From positions 1 to 64,000 of the forward strand of contig NZ_NWVL01000003.1 of assembly GCF_002382885.1 (NCBI RefSeq): 64,000 nucleotides of DNA, in the 5' to 3' direction. The notes under the pieces were generated by a model. That model was not told the DNA's origin. It searched no databases and worked only from the letters and a program-made list of their open reading frames with translations. This stretch comes from Streptomyces sp. WZ.A104 (GTDB taxonomy: Bacteria > Actinomycetota > Actinomycetes > Streptomycetales > Streptomycetaceae). How positions within the stretch are numbered: position 1 is the first letter of the stretch; every line of letters starts with the position of its first letter. A program made the translations under genes and the position numbers. Of the stretch, positions 19,274 to 27,234 are shown in pieces.

Positions 19274-19722
19274 TGCCCGGGTGCGGGTGCGGGTGCGGGT
19301 GCGGGCGTGGTCCAGGGGCCCTGGGGGCCCGGGGGCGTCCAGCCCTGCGGCGGTACGGGCGGGGTCTGCTCGCGCTCCAGGGCGCTGCGGCGGCGGATGC
19401 GGCTGAGCGCGTACACATTGCCCAGGTGCATCACGCCGAGCACCAGCAGGACCACGCCGACCTTCACCGAGAGCGCCTCGAACAGCTCGCGGGCGTCCCG
19501 GACGCCGTCGGCGTTCTTCAGGTAGAGCGCGACGAATCCCAGGTTGACCAGGTAGAAGCCGACCACCAGCAGGTGGTTGACGGCGTCGGCGAGCTTCTCG
19601 TTCCCGTGCAGCACGTCGGCGAGGAAGATCCGGCCGTTGCGACTGAGGGTGCGGGCGACCCAGACGGTGAGCGCCACGCTGATGGCCAGGTAGATGACGT
19701 ACGCGACAACAGTGAGGTCCAT
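19270..19722 (-). CDS. Membrane protein encoded with the DCC protein
   Basis: 150 aa. Three hydrophobic segments (about residues 3-22, 50-72 and 95-115) precede a basic stretch (RIRRRSALER) and a Pro/Ala-Pro repeat tail (APAPAPAPAPG). The ATG at 19722 has AAAGGAGGG at good spacing. The first gene of the operon; a 16-bp palindrome lies 13-28 bases upstream of the start and overlaps the leader, where a repressor would block expression. Function unknown; the coupling to a DCC protein hints at a redox role. Confidence 0.8.
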   Translation of the reverse strand: MDLTVVAYVIYLAISVALTVWVARTLSRNGRIFLADVLHGNEKLADAVNHLLVVGFYLVNLGFVALYLKNADGVRDARELFEALSVKVGVVLLVLGVMHLGNVYALSRIRRRSALEREQTPPVPPQGWTPPGPQGPWTTPAPAPAPAPGQ

Positions 19723-19734
19723 GCCCCACCCTCC

Positions 19735-19750
19735 TTTGAACGCGTTCAAA
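19735..19750. promoter_or_regulatory. Palindromic operator 1 of the TetR operon
   Basis: A perfect 16-bp palindrome, TTTGAACGCGTTCAAA, just upstream of the Shine-Dalgarno of the operon's first gene. It shares the core TTGAAC-N2-GTTCAA with a second palindrome 46 bp away (centre to centre). The probable ligand is the TetR protein encoded at the end of the operon. Confidence 0.7.
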
Positions 19751-19771
19751 AGTGTTTGCGGGCATGACTGT

Positions 19772-19805
19772 AGACCCCTTCTTGAACATGTTCAAGAAGG
19801 GGTCT
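19772..19805. promoter_or_regulatory. 34-bp perfect palindrome (operator 2 and/or terminator)
   Basis: Perfect dyad symmetry over 34 bp, centred on TTGAACATGTTCAA and extended by AAGGGG/CCCCTT arms. It lies eight bases after the stop of the upstream gene (19814) on the same strand. It could therefore be a second TetR operator, a factor-independent terminator, or both. The shared core with operator 1 argues for protein binding. Confidence 0.7.
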
Positions 19806-19813
19806 GTGAAGGA

Positions 19814-20044
19814 TCAGAGAGTCTTGGGCTCCGCCGGCTCGGTCAGCTCGCCCGGCTCGGTCAGCGCGTCGGCGATCTCCGCGCGCAACGCCTCACCGTG
19901 CAGCGGTGTCAGCTCGGCGATCGTGGTGTTCCACTCCCGCGCCGCACTCTCCACCGCCTCCCGGCCCCCCGCTCCACCGGCGGCCTCCTCGAGCCAGCCC
20001 CGGCCCAGGGCGGCGACGGTGACCGTGTGCGAGAAACGCGCCAT
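19814..20044 (-). CDS. Small conserved-looking protein of unknown function
   Basis: 76 aa, mostly helical and acidic at the C-terminus (TEPGELTEPAEPKTL). No signal peptide, membrane segment or known motif is visible. Codon use matches the surrounding genes and the ATG at 20044 is 15 bases after the stop of the preceding proline-rich membrane protein, so the two are probably co-transcribed. I do not recognise a family. Confidence 0.6.
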   Translation of the reverse strand: MARFSHTVTVAALGRGWLEEAAGGAGGREAVESAAREWNTTIAELTPLHGEALRAEIADALTEPGELTEPAEPKTL

Positions 20045-20059
20045 GGCCGGGCCCGGGGC

Positions 20060-20671
20060 TCAGACGCTCATGGACCGGGCCGTGTTGAGCTGGCCCATGA
20101 CCGCCGGGAAGGTGTGCGGTCCCATGGCCGGGATCATCGTGGAGTGGTGACGGCCGCCGCTGGTCACCGTGACCTGGACGAAGCCGGTCGTTCGCTTCTC
20201 CTTCATCAGCAGGAACAGCAGACCGATCAGGCAGAACAACGCGAAGATGATCGCCAGCACGATCGCGTGCGGCGGGATCTTCTCCTCCGTACGCGACATG
20301 TCCGTCGCCGTCCAGATCGCACCCCTGAGGGGCATCGGCCCGGACGGGGTGACGATCGAGTCGCTCATGACGGTGATGTCGCCGATCGACAGCACCGGGA
20401 CCGGGGCACCGCCCTGGCCGGGGACGGGCGCGCCCTGCGGTGCGGGGAGGTACTGCCCGGGCAGGGTCGGCTGGGCGGGGTTCGGGTAGCCGTAACCGGG
20501 GCCGGGCTGCACCGCGGACTCGGGCAGCGGCTGCGGATAGCCGTACGCGGGAGCACCGCCCGGGGCCGGGTAGCCGTAGCCCTGGCCCTCCGCGACGGTC
20601 GGCGGGTGGGCCGGCTGCTGGGGCGGGCCCCACTTGTACGCGTCGCCCGCGGACGGATTCGGCTCGCTCAC
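20060..20671 (-). CDS. Proline-rich one-TM membrane protein
   Basis: 203 aa. The N-terminal 95 residues are disordered and rich in Pro, Gly and Tyr with repeated GYGYP motifs. A short domain follows (VPVLSIGDITVMSDSIVTPSG). A single membrane helix comes next (AIVLAIIFALFCLIGLLFLL), then a C-terminal domain with KRTTGFVQVTVTSGGRHH. The helix arrangement suggests a cytoplasmic Pro-rich N-terminus. It is a common Streptomyces protein of unknown role, perhaps a scaffold. The start is a GTG at 20671 with GGGGATCC upstream. Confidence 0.7.
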   Translation of the reverse strand: MSEPNPSAGDAYKWGPPQQPAHPPTVAEGQGYGYPAPGGAPAYGYPQPLPESAVQPGPGYGYPNPAQPTLPGQYLPAPQGAPVPGQGGAPVPVLSIGDITVMSDSIVTPSGPMPLRGAIWTATDMSRTEEKIPPHAIVLAIIFALFCLIGLLFLLMKEKRTTGFVQVTVTSGGRHHSTMIPAMGPHTFPAVMGQLNTARSMSV

Positions 20672-20742
20672 GAGGATCCCCGTTCTCTTGCTTCGGTCTT
20701 GAGCTCCGCTGACCGTACCGTCCGCACCGGCCCCGCGCAGCA

Positions 20743-20790
20743 ACAGGCCCCGTCCCCGGCAGCGGTTGTGCTGCGGGGGACGGGGCCTGT
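20743..20790. terminator. Terminator of the sdh operon
   Basis: A 21-bp stem with one mismatch (20743-20763 with 20770-20790) and loop GGTTGT, located 26 bases beyond the sdhB stop. A second small hairpin (20793-20808, CGTAAC/GTTACG) lies between it and the stop codon. Confidence 0.88.
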
Positions 20791-20815
20791 CGACGTAACG
20801 GGCGTTACGGGAGGG

Positions 20816-21583
20816 TCAGAAGCGACGCGTGATGAGCGCGCGCTTCACCTCCTGGATCGCCTTGGTGACCTCGATGCCACGGGGGCAGGCGTCCGTGCAG
20901 TTGAACGTGGTGCGGCAACGCCACACCCCGTCACGGTCGTTGAGGATCTCAAGCCGCTGCTCCCCGGCCTCGTCGCGCGAGTCGAAGATGAAGCGGTGCG
21001 CGTTGACGATCGCCGCCGGGCCGAAGTACTGGCCGTCGTTCCAGAACACCGGGCACGAGGACGTGCACGCGGCGCACAGGATGCACTTGGTGGTGTCGTC
21101 GAAGCGCTCGCGGTCCTCGGGGGACTGCAGGCGCTCGCGGGTCGGCTCGTTCCCCTTGGTGATGAGGAAGGGCATGACATCGTGGTACGCCTGGAAGAAC
21201 GGGTCCATGTCGACCACGAGGTCCTTGAGGACCGTGAGGCCCTTGATGGCCTCCACCATGATCGGCTTTTCCGGGTTGATGTCCTTGATCAGCGTCTTGC
21301 AGGCGAGCCTGTTCTTGCCGTTGATCCGCATCGCGTCGGAACCGCAGATGCCGTGCGCGCAGGAACGGCGGAACGTCAGGGTCCCGTCGAGCTCCCACTT
21401 GATCTTGTGAAGGGCGTCGAGGACACGCTCCTTCGGGTCGATCTCGATCTGGAAGTCCTGCCACTGGACCTCGTCCGACACCTCGGGGTTGAAGCGGCGG
21501 ATGCGGAACGTGGCCGTGATGAACGGGGAGTCGGCGAAGCCGGCCTCGGCGTTGCCGGTCTTGTCCAGGGTCGGGGTAGCCAT
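20816..21583 (-). CDS. sdhB: Succinate dehydrogenase iron-sulfur subunit
   Basis: 255 aa. It carries the [2Fe-2S], [4Fe-4S] and [3Fe-4S] clusters that pass electrons from SdhA to the quinone site. Cluster motifs are RRSCAHGICGSDAM with a later Cys (RLAC) for the 2Fe-2S domain, CILCAACTSSCPVF, and CTDACPRGIEVTKAI. It is the last gene of sdhCDAB; its ATG overlaps the sdhA stop by one base (TGATG), which couples the two catalytic subunits in translation. Confidence 0.97.
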   Translation of the reverse strand: MATPTLDKTGNAEAGFADSPFITATFRIRRFNPEVSDEVQWQDFQIEIDPKERVLDALHKIKWELDGTLTFRRSCAHGICGSDAMRINGKNRLACKTLIKDINPEKPIMVEAIKGLTVLKDLVVDMDPFFQAYHDVMPFLITKGNEPTRERLQSPEDRERFDDTTKCILCAACTSSCPVFWNDGQYFGPAAIVNAHRFIFDSRDEAGEQRLEILNDRDGVWRCRTTFNCTDACPRGIEVTKAIQEVKRALITRRF

Positions 21584-23337
21584 CAGTACTTACGCTCCAT
21601 CGGCTGGTAGCGGGTCGTCACGACCGGCTTGTAGTCGAGCCGGATCGACTCGGCGCCGTCGGCGGCCACCTCGCGGTACGCCATGGTGTGGCGCATGAAG
21701 TTGACGTCGTCGCGGTTCGGGTAGTCCTCGCGGTAGTGACCGCCGCGGGACTCCTTGCGGGCGAGCGCGGAGACCGCCATGACCTCGGCCAGGTCGAGCA
21801 GGTTGCCCAGCTCGATGGCCTCCAGCAGGTCGGTGTTGAACCGCTTGCCCTTGTCCTGGATGGACACGTTGAGGTACCGCTCGCGCAGCTCGGCGATCTT
21901 GGCGACCGCCGTCTTGATGGTCTGCTCGGTACGGAACACCATCACGTTGGCGTCCATGCACTCCTGCAGCTCCGTGCGCAGTTCGGCGACCCGCTCGGTG
22001 CCCGTCGAGTTGCGCAGCCGCTCCACCTGGTCGGCGACGAGCTGGGCCGGGTTCTCGGGCAGCTCGACGAAGTCGCTCTTCGCCGCGTACTCGGCGGCCG
22101 CGATGCCCGAGCGCTTACCGAAGACGTTGATGTCCAGCAGCGAGTTGGTGCCCAGACGGTTGGCGCCGTGCACGGAGACACAGGCGACCTCGCCGGCGGC
22201 GTACAGGCCCGGGACGACGGTGGTGTTGTCGGCCAGCACCTCGCCCTCGACGTTGGTCGGGATGCCGCCCATGGCGTAGTGCGCGGTCGGCTGGATCGGG
22301 ATCGGGTCCGTGTAGGGCTCGATGCCGAGGTACGTACGGGCGAACTCGGTGATGTCCGGGAGCTTGGCGTCCAGCTGCTCCGGCGGCAGGTGGGTGAGGT
22401 CCAGGTAGACGTGGTCACCGGCCGGACCGCAGCCGCGGCCCTCGCGGATCTCCGTGTAGATGGAGCGCGAGACGACGTCACGGGACGCGAGGTCCTTCAT
22501 GACCGGCGCGTACTTCTCCATGAAGCGCTCGCCGTCCTTGTTGCGGAGGATGCCGCCCTCACCGCGGGCGCCCTCCGTCAGCAGGATGCCCATGCGCCAG
22601 ATGCCCGTCGGGTGGAACTGGAAGAACTCCATGTCCTCCAGCGGCAGGCCGCGCCGGTAGCAGGCGGCCTGGCCGTCACCGGTCAGGGTGTGCGCGTTGG
22701 ACGTCACCTTGAAGAACTTGCCGGTGCCGCCGGAGGCGTAGATGACCGACTTCGCCTGGAAGACGTGGATCTCACCGGTCGCCAGCTCGAACGCGACGAC
22801 GCCGGCGGACTTCTTGACCCCGTCGACCTCGGTGATCAGCTGGTCCAGGACGTAGAACTCGTTGAAGAACTCCACGCCCTCCTTGACGCAGTTCTGGTAC
22901 AGCGTCTGGAGGATCATGTGGCCGGTGCGGTCGCCCGAGTAGCAGGCACGACGGACCGGGGCCTCACCATGGCTGCGGGTGTGACCACCGAAGCGGCGCT
23001 GGTCGATCTTGCCCTCGGGCGTGCGGCCGAACGGCAGGCCCATCTTCTCCAGGTCGAGGACGGCGTCGATGGCCTCCTTCGCGAGGATCTCGGCGGCGTC
23101 CTGGTCGACCAGGTAGTCGCCGCCCTTGATCGTGTCGAAGGTGTGCCACTCCCAGTTGTCCTCCTCCACGTTGGCGAGCGCGGCGGCCATACCGCCCTGC
23201 GCGGCGCCCGTGTGGGAGCGGGTGGGGTAGAGCTTCGTCAGCACGGCGGTACGGCTGCGCTTGGTCGACTCGATGGCCGCGCGCATGCCGGCGCCGCCGG
23301 CGCCGACGATGACGGTGTCGTACTTGTGGATCTGCAT
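21583..23337 (-). CDS. sdhA: Succinate dehydrogenase flavoprotein subunit
   Basis: 584 aa catalytic subunit oxidising succinate to fumarate. FAD dinucleotide loop VGAGGAGMRAA (residues 11-21), covalent-FAD histidine H42 in SHTGAAQGG, and active-site segment GGHTRSHGEAPVRRACYSGD are present. The C-terminus ends in KPVVTTRYQPMERKY, as in other SdhA proteins. It is membrane-associated through SdhB and SdhCD. The operon order C-D-A-B and normal length suggest a standard aerobic complex II. Confidence 0.98.
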   Translation of the reverse strand: MQIHKYDTVIVGAGGAGMRAAIESTKRSRTAVLTKLYPTRSHTGAAQGGMAAALANVEEDNWEWHTFDTIKGGDYLVDQDAAEILAKEAIDAVLDLEKMGLPFGRTPEGKIDQRRFGGHTRSHGEAPVRRACYSGDRTGHMILQTLYQNCVKEGVEFFNEFYVLDQLITEVDGVKKSAGVVAFELATGEIHVFQAKSVIYASGGTGKFFKVTSNAHTLTGDGQAACYRRGLPLEDMEFFQFHPTGIWRMGILLTEGARGEGGILRNKDGERFMEKYAPVMKDLASRDVVSRSIYTEIREGRGCGPAGDHVYLDLTHLPPEQLDAKLPDITEFARTYLGIEPYTDPIPIQPTAHYAMGGIPTNVEGEVLADNTTVVPGLYAAGEVACVSVHGANRLGTNSLLDINVFGKRSGIAAAEYAAKSDFVELPENPAQLVADQVERLRNSTGTERVAELRTELQECMDANVMVFRTEQTIKTAVAKIAELRERYLNVSIQDKGKRFNTDLLEAIELGNLLDLAEVMAVSALARKESRGGHYREDYPNRDDVNFMRHTMAYREVAADGAESIRLDYKPVVTTRYQPMERKY

Positions 23338-23367
23338 GGTTTTCCTCTGGTCCCTCTGTCCCGGCGC

Positions 23368-23850
23368 CTAGCGGATGTTCGGGTCGAAGGTGAAGATCAC
23401 CAGCGTGCCCAGCAGGACGGTGAACACCGTGGCGGTGTACAGGAGCATCTTCAGCCAGAAGCGGGTGTTGTCCCGTTCGGCGTAGTCGTTGATGACCGTA
23501 CGGAGGCCGTTGGCGCCGTGGAGCATGGCGAGCCACAGCATCGTCAGGTCCCAGACCTGCCAGAACGGCGAGGCCCAGCGGCCCGCCACGAAGGCGAAGC
23601 CGATCTTGGAGACACCGCCGTCGAGCACCAGCTGGATCAGCAGGTGGCCGATGACGAGGACGACCAGGACGATGCCCGACAGGCGCATGAAGAGCCAGGC
23701 GTACATCTCGAAGTTGGTGCGCGAGGCCTTGGGTGTCTTGCCCGTGCGCTTGCGCGGGGGCTCGATCACCGGGGCCGGGTGGTCGACGTCGTACAGGGCA
23801 ACGCCCTCGACATCGCCGATCGCGGCTGCGGAAGAAGTCTCGCTGGACAT
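23368..23850 (-). CDS. sdhD: Succinate dehydrogenase hydrophobic membrane anchor subunit
   Basis: 160 aa with an N-terminal hydrophilic extension of about 50 residues and three membrane helices (FMRLSGIVLVVLVIGHLLIQ, MLWLAMLHGANGLRTVI, MLLYTATVFTVLLGTLVIF). The second helix contains H-x9-D spacing near HGANGLRTVINDY, as in haem/quinone-binding anchors. The start at 23850 is five bases after the sdhC stop. An upstream extension of the frame overlaps sdhC and is not used. Confidence 0.92.
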   Translation of the reverse strand: MSSETSSAAAIGDVEGVALYDVDHPAPVIEPPRKRTGKTPKASRTNFEMYAWLFMRLSGIVLVVLVIGHLLIQLVLDGGVSKIGFAFVAGRWASPFWQVWDLTMLWLAMLHGANGLRTVINDYAERDNTRFWLKMLLYTATVFTVLLGTLVIFTFDPNIR

Positions 23851-23855
23851 GGGCC

Positions 23856-24236
23856 TCAGCTCCCGAAGATCTCGCGTACGGCGTGCCCGAGGATCGGGTA
23901 CAGGGCCCCGACCATCAGCACGATCCAGATGCCCACCACGGTCCAGAGCATCTGCTTCTGGAGGCGAGGGCCCTTGGCCCAGAAGTCCACGGCGATGATG
24001 CGCAGACCATTCAGCGCGTGGAAGAGAATCGCGGCCACGAGGCCGTATTCGAGGAACGCCACGGGCCACGTCTTGTACGTGGCCACGACGTCGTCGTAGG
24101 CCTCGGGGGAAACGCGGACGAGAGCGGTGTCCAGGACATGTACGAACAGGAAGAAGAAAATGAGGACACCGGTGACTCGATGAGCCACCCAGGACCACAT
24201 GCCTTCCCGGCCGCGGTACAGCGTTCCAGCCGGCAC
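23856..24236 (-). CDS. sdhC: Succinate dehydrogenase cytochrome b556 subunit
   Basis: 126 aa anchor with three membrane helices: VTGVLIFFFLFVHVLDTALV, VAFLEYGLVAAILFHALNGL and MLWTVVGIWIVLMVGALYPI. The HxxxG-like segment HALNGLRIIAVDF is the conserved haem/quinone region. The start is a GTG at 24236 preceded by GGAGGGTTCTTCC; the frame is open further upstream but without family resemblance. It is the first gene of the operon; the promoter should lie in 24237-24420. Confidence 0.92.
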   Translation of the reverse strand: MPAGTLYRGREGMWSWVAHRVTGVLIFFFLFVHVLDTALVRVSPEAYDDVVATYKTWPVAFLEYGLVAAILFHALNGLRIIAVDFWAKGPRLQKQMLWTVVGIWIVLMVGALYPILGHAVREIFGS

Positions 24237-24442
24237 GGAAGAACCCTCCGGGAGCGGGGATTGGGGTCGGCCGGCTTGACTGTCGGTCTGACCCGGCCGG
24301 GTACGGTCCACCGGCCCCGGCCATCGTAGCGACGCATTGTCGGTTCGTTCGCGCCGGGGCCTCTGGTGTGATCAAAGTGGCAATCAAACAGGCACGTACG
24401 GGCTAGAGCGGCGCTTCTCGACCCGCCGCGGCCCTCGGGGGC

Positions 24443-25123
24443 TCAGTCGCCCGAGAGCAGCTCCAGAATCCGGCTCCGGGCGACCCGCCGCAGCTCCTCC
24501 GCCGTCACCGCCCGCTCCTCGTCCGGGTCGTGCGCCAGCCGGGCCCGGATGCCCGCCAGCACCTGGTCCACCTGCTGGGCGGGCTGGAAGGCGTCCAGGC
24601 AGATCACGAACGCGTGGCCGAACCTGCTCTCGTACGCGGCATGGGCGGCCCGCAGCGCCAGATGGGCGGCGCGGGGCGCGTCGTGGTGCAGGCAGGGGGC
24701 GGGCTCCGCGGCCAGGGCCTCCGCGATGTCCCGGGGCGCCAGGTCGTAGCCCGCCTCGTCGGAGGCGGCCAGTAGGGCGCCCAGATCCGGGTAGGGGCGG
24801 TGGACGGCCATCCGGTGGGCCCAGCGGAGACTGCCGCAGCACTCCAGGAAGGCGGCCTCGGCGGCGGCGAAGGGGAGGCTGTTGAGATGGGCCAGCCCGG
24901 CCGCGTGGATACCGGTCGGTACGCCGGTGAGCGGGCCTTCCGGACCAGCGGCCGGGGCGGGGGTCGGCCGACGCAGCTGTACGGGTATGGCCGACCGCCC
25001 GGCCGGGGGCGCGGATCGCTTCGGCAGGCCGGCGGGGGACTCGCTGGACCTGGACAGCGTGGACTCCTCGCATGAATGACGACTGTGACCCTGAAGAGGG
25101 GCCGGAGCGCAACGAGGTTGCAC
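24443..25123 (-). CDS. UraD-like (OHCU decarboxylase family) protein
   Basis: About 226 aa if started at the GTG at 25123; the start is uncertain because no ATG or GTG with a good Shine-Dalgarno lies near the domain. The conserved part (GLAHLNSLPFAAAEAAFLECCGS to ARSRILELL) matches 2-oxo-4-hydroxy-4-carboxy-5-ureidoimidazoline decarboxylase of purine catabolism, notably YESRFGHAFVICLDAF. The usual catalytic HPxLG motif reads YPDLG here, so the histidine is not at its normal place and activity is doubtful. No uricase or transthyretin-like gene is adjacent. Confidence 0.75.
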   Translation of the reverse strand: MQPRCAPAPLQGHSRHSCEESTLSRSSESPAGLPKRSAPPAGRSAIPVQLRRPTPAPAAGPEGPLTGVPTGIHAAGLAHLNSLPFAAAEAAFLECCGSLRWAHRMAVHRPYPDLGALLAASDEAGYDLAPRDIAEALAAEPAPCLHHDAPRAAHLALRAAHAAYESRFGHAFVICLDAFQPAQQVDQVLAGIRARLAHDPDEERAVTAEELRRVARSRILELLSGD

Positions 25124-25318
25124 GGAAAGGGGTGAAGGGAGGGACGAATGTGCCCCAACGCTAGCGAGACTCGTCGGCGGCCGTCCGGCGGACCGCGGAA
25201 AAATCACCCGAACGGGAGAGTTTCGGAACGCGTGGTGGACGTCTGACCTGCGCGGGCTGGGGTGCCGCCCTCTCCGCCGTCGCCCTCTATGGCGGAGAAC
25301 CGCCAAAAATGTCAGCCT

Positions 25319-25343
25319 TTCACTCTATTCACTCGTTTCACTC
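25319..25343. promoter_or_regulatory. Three 9-bp-spaced direct repeats upstream of the GH20 gene
   Basis: TTCACTC occurs at 25319, 25328 and 25337, each nine bases apart, ending 33 bases before the GH20 start. Direct repeats at this position suggest a cooperative activator or response-regulator site. The sequence does not resemble the DasR site. Confidence 0.4.
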
Positions 25344-25375
25344 GTACTTGGCCCCTGGACGGAGGAATCTGACTG

Positions 25376-26986
25376 ATGTCGCCCACGCGTGGTGCCCTCG
25401 TCACCGGCGCGGCGGTCACCGCCGCGGCCGCCGTCGCCCTCACCGTCGTCGTCTGGCCGGAGGGTTCCGGCAGCCGTCCCTCCCGCGACGCGGCATCCCC
25501 CTCCGGCACCTCCGCCGAGGCCGCCGCCCCCTCGCCCTCCACCAGCTACCCGATGTCCTCCGCTCCGAGCACGATCCCGGCGGTGCGCGAGCACACCGCC
25601 GCCCGGGGGCCGGGCTGGCAGCCGGGCGGCGACAGCACGGTCGTCATCGCCGAGGGCAGCCAGGTGCTCGCCGACGAGGCGAAGCTCCTCGCCAAGGAGC
25701 TGAAGATCAGTTACCGGGGCGCCGAAGCGGCCCGTACCGGAGACGTCGAGCTGGCTCTCGGCGCCAAGGAGGCGGGCCCCGCCGAGTCGTACACGCTCAC
25801 CGTGCGCGACCGCAAGGTCAAGATCACCGGACCCGACGAGTCGGGCGTGTTCTACGGCACCCGCACCCTCAAGCAGTCCCTCAAGGCCGACGGGACGGTC
25901 CCCGAGGGCGTCGTCAACGACCGGCCCGACCGCCCGCAGCGGGGCCTGAACCTCGACATCGCGCGCAAGCACTACACCGCGGAGTGGATACAGGACCGCA
26001 TACGCGAGATGGGCGACCTCAAGCTCAACCAGCTCGGCCTGCACTTCTCCGACGACCAGGCCTTCCGGATCGAGTCGAAGACCCACCCCGAGGTGGTCTC
26101 GGACGAGGCGCTCACCCAGGACGAGGTCCGCCGTATCGTCGGCCTCGCCAACAGCCTGCACATCGAGGTCGTCCCCGAGATCGACTCGCCCGGACACCTC
26201 GGCGCGGTGCTGGCCGCCCACCCCGACCTCCAGCTCCGCAACACCCAGGGCGTGGCGTCGCGCGGCTCCATCGACATCTCGAACCCGGGGGCGGCCCAGC
26301 TCATCGACGAACTCCTCGACGAGTACACCGAGCTGTTCCCGGGGAGGTTCTGGCACCTCGGCGCGGACGAGTACCAGGCCCTGACCGTACGGGACCCCGC
26401 CGCCTCCTTCCCCCAGCTCCAGCGGGCCGCCGAGCAGCGGCACGGCTCCGGCGCCACGATCGAGGACCTGGCGACCGGCTGGCTGAACGACCGCGCCGCC
26501 GTCGTCGTCCCGAAGGGCCGGACCGCCAAGGCCTGGAACGACGGGCTCTTCAGGGACACGAAGGTCAAGGCCGACGAGAACATCGAGATCGAGTACTGGA
26601 CCGGCAAGGAGATCGGCGCCCGCCCGCCGCAGGAGTACCTCGCCGCGGGCTACCGGATGCTCAACCTCAACGACGAGTTCCTGTACTACGTGCTCGGCGA
26701 GCCGAACGAGTTCGTCTACCCGACCGGCGAGCGGATCTACGAGCAGTGGACCCCGCTGGTCCTGCGCGGCACCGAACCCGTGGCGGAGCGCTACTCCCCC
26801 CAGATCCTCGGCGGCCGGTTCGCCGTCTGGGGCGACCTGCCGAACGCGCAGACCACGCAGCAGGTGGCGGAGGGCATCCGGATGCCGCTGGTGGCGACCT
26901 CGCAGAAGCTGTGGGACCCGAGGAAGCCCGCGTTGAGCTGGGCTCAGTTCCAGGAACTGGCGGAGCGGACGGGCAGCGCGGGCTGA
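25376..26986 (+). CDS. Secreted GH20 beta-N-acetylhexosaminidase
   Basis: 536 aa. An N-terminal hydrophobic segment (GAAVTAAAAVALTVVVW) followed by a Ser/Pro-rich linker indicates export. A GH20b N-terminal domain precedes the catalytic barrel, which contains the substrate-assisted catalysis pair D331-E332 in HLGADEY, plus GLHFSDDQAFRIE, EIDSPGHLGAVLAAHPDL and LNLNDEFLYYVLG. The role is hydrolysis of terminal GlcNAc/GalNAc from chitin oligomers or glycoconjugates. GGAGGAATCTGACTG gives a strong ribosome site. Monocistronic. Confidence 0.92.
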   Translation: MSPTRGALVTGAAVTAAAAVALTVVVWPEGSGSRPSRDAASPSGTSAEAAAPSPSTSYPMSSAPSTIPAVREHTAARGPGWQPGGDSTVVIAEGSQVLADEAKLLAKELKISYRGAEAARTGDVELALGAKEAGPAESYTLTVRDRKVKITGPDESGVFYGTRTLKQSLKADGTVPEGVVNDRPDRPQRGLNLDIARKHYTAEWIQDRIREMGDLKLNQLGLHFSDDQAFRIESKTHPEVVSDEALTQDEVRRIVGLANSLHIEVVPEIDSPGHLGAVLAAHPDLQLRNTQGVASRGSIDISNPGAAQLIDELLDEYTELFPGRFWHLGADEYQALTVRDPAASFPQLQRAAEQRHGSGATIEDLATGWLNDRAAVVVPKGRTAKAWNDGLFRDTKVKADENIEIEYWTGKEIGARPPQEYLAAGYRMLNLNDEFLYYVLGEPNEFVYPTGERIYEQWTPLVLRGTEPVAERYSPQILGGRFAVWGDLPNAQTTQQVAEGIRMPLVATSQKLWDPRKPALSWAQFQELAERTGSAG

Positions 26987-27000
26987 CGGCTTCCCCCTCC

Positions 27001-27112
27001 CTCACTGGGCAGATCCCCCTCCCTCACGGGGCAGATCCGTCCCTCCCGCACGGGGTGGGTCCGTCCCTCCCGCACGGGGTGGGTCCCCCCTCACGGGGCA
27101 GGTCCCCCTTCC
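27001..27112. repeat. Degenerate tandem repeats after the GH20 gene
   Basis: Five imperfect units of the type CCCTCACGGGGCAGATCC follow the GH20 stop. The two middle ones are exact 24-bp copies (GGTCCGTCCCTCCCGCACGG followed by GGTG). Each contains an invertible CCC..GGGG pair, so the tract may act as a loose terminator. No coding frame is maintained. Confidence 0.7.
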
Positions 27113-27234
27113 TCACCTGGGAGAATGAGGGCGGACAGCCCGGCGGTCGCCGGCCTGCGCACGTATCGTCGGCCGCGCGTTCCTGGGGAGGGACGCGCGG
27201 CCGTGCACCGACACCGCGTCCTGGGGGGACTCTC

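Noticed and set aside
19772..19805. SOS (LexA) box reading of the 34-bp palindrome
   Set aside because: LexA sites in actinobacteria have GAAC-N4-GTTC spacing; here the half-sites are separated by two bases only.
21688..24099. An 803-residue open frame antisense to sdhA, sdhD and sdhC
   Set aside because: Shadow of well-conserved succinate dehydrogenase genes; no start signal and no recognisable domain.
25319..25343. PHO box
   Set aside because: PhoP direct repeat units are 11 bp long with GTTCACC; the units here are 9 bp apart and read TTCACTC.
27001..27112. CRISPR-like array after the GH20 gene
   Set aside because: The units are directly adjacent and degenerate, without spacers of constant length, and no cas gene is in the window.
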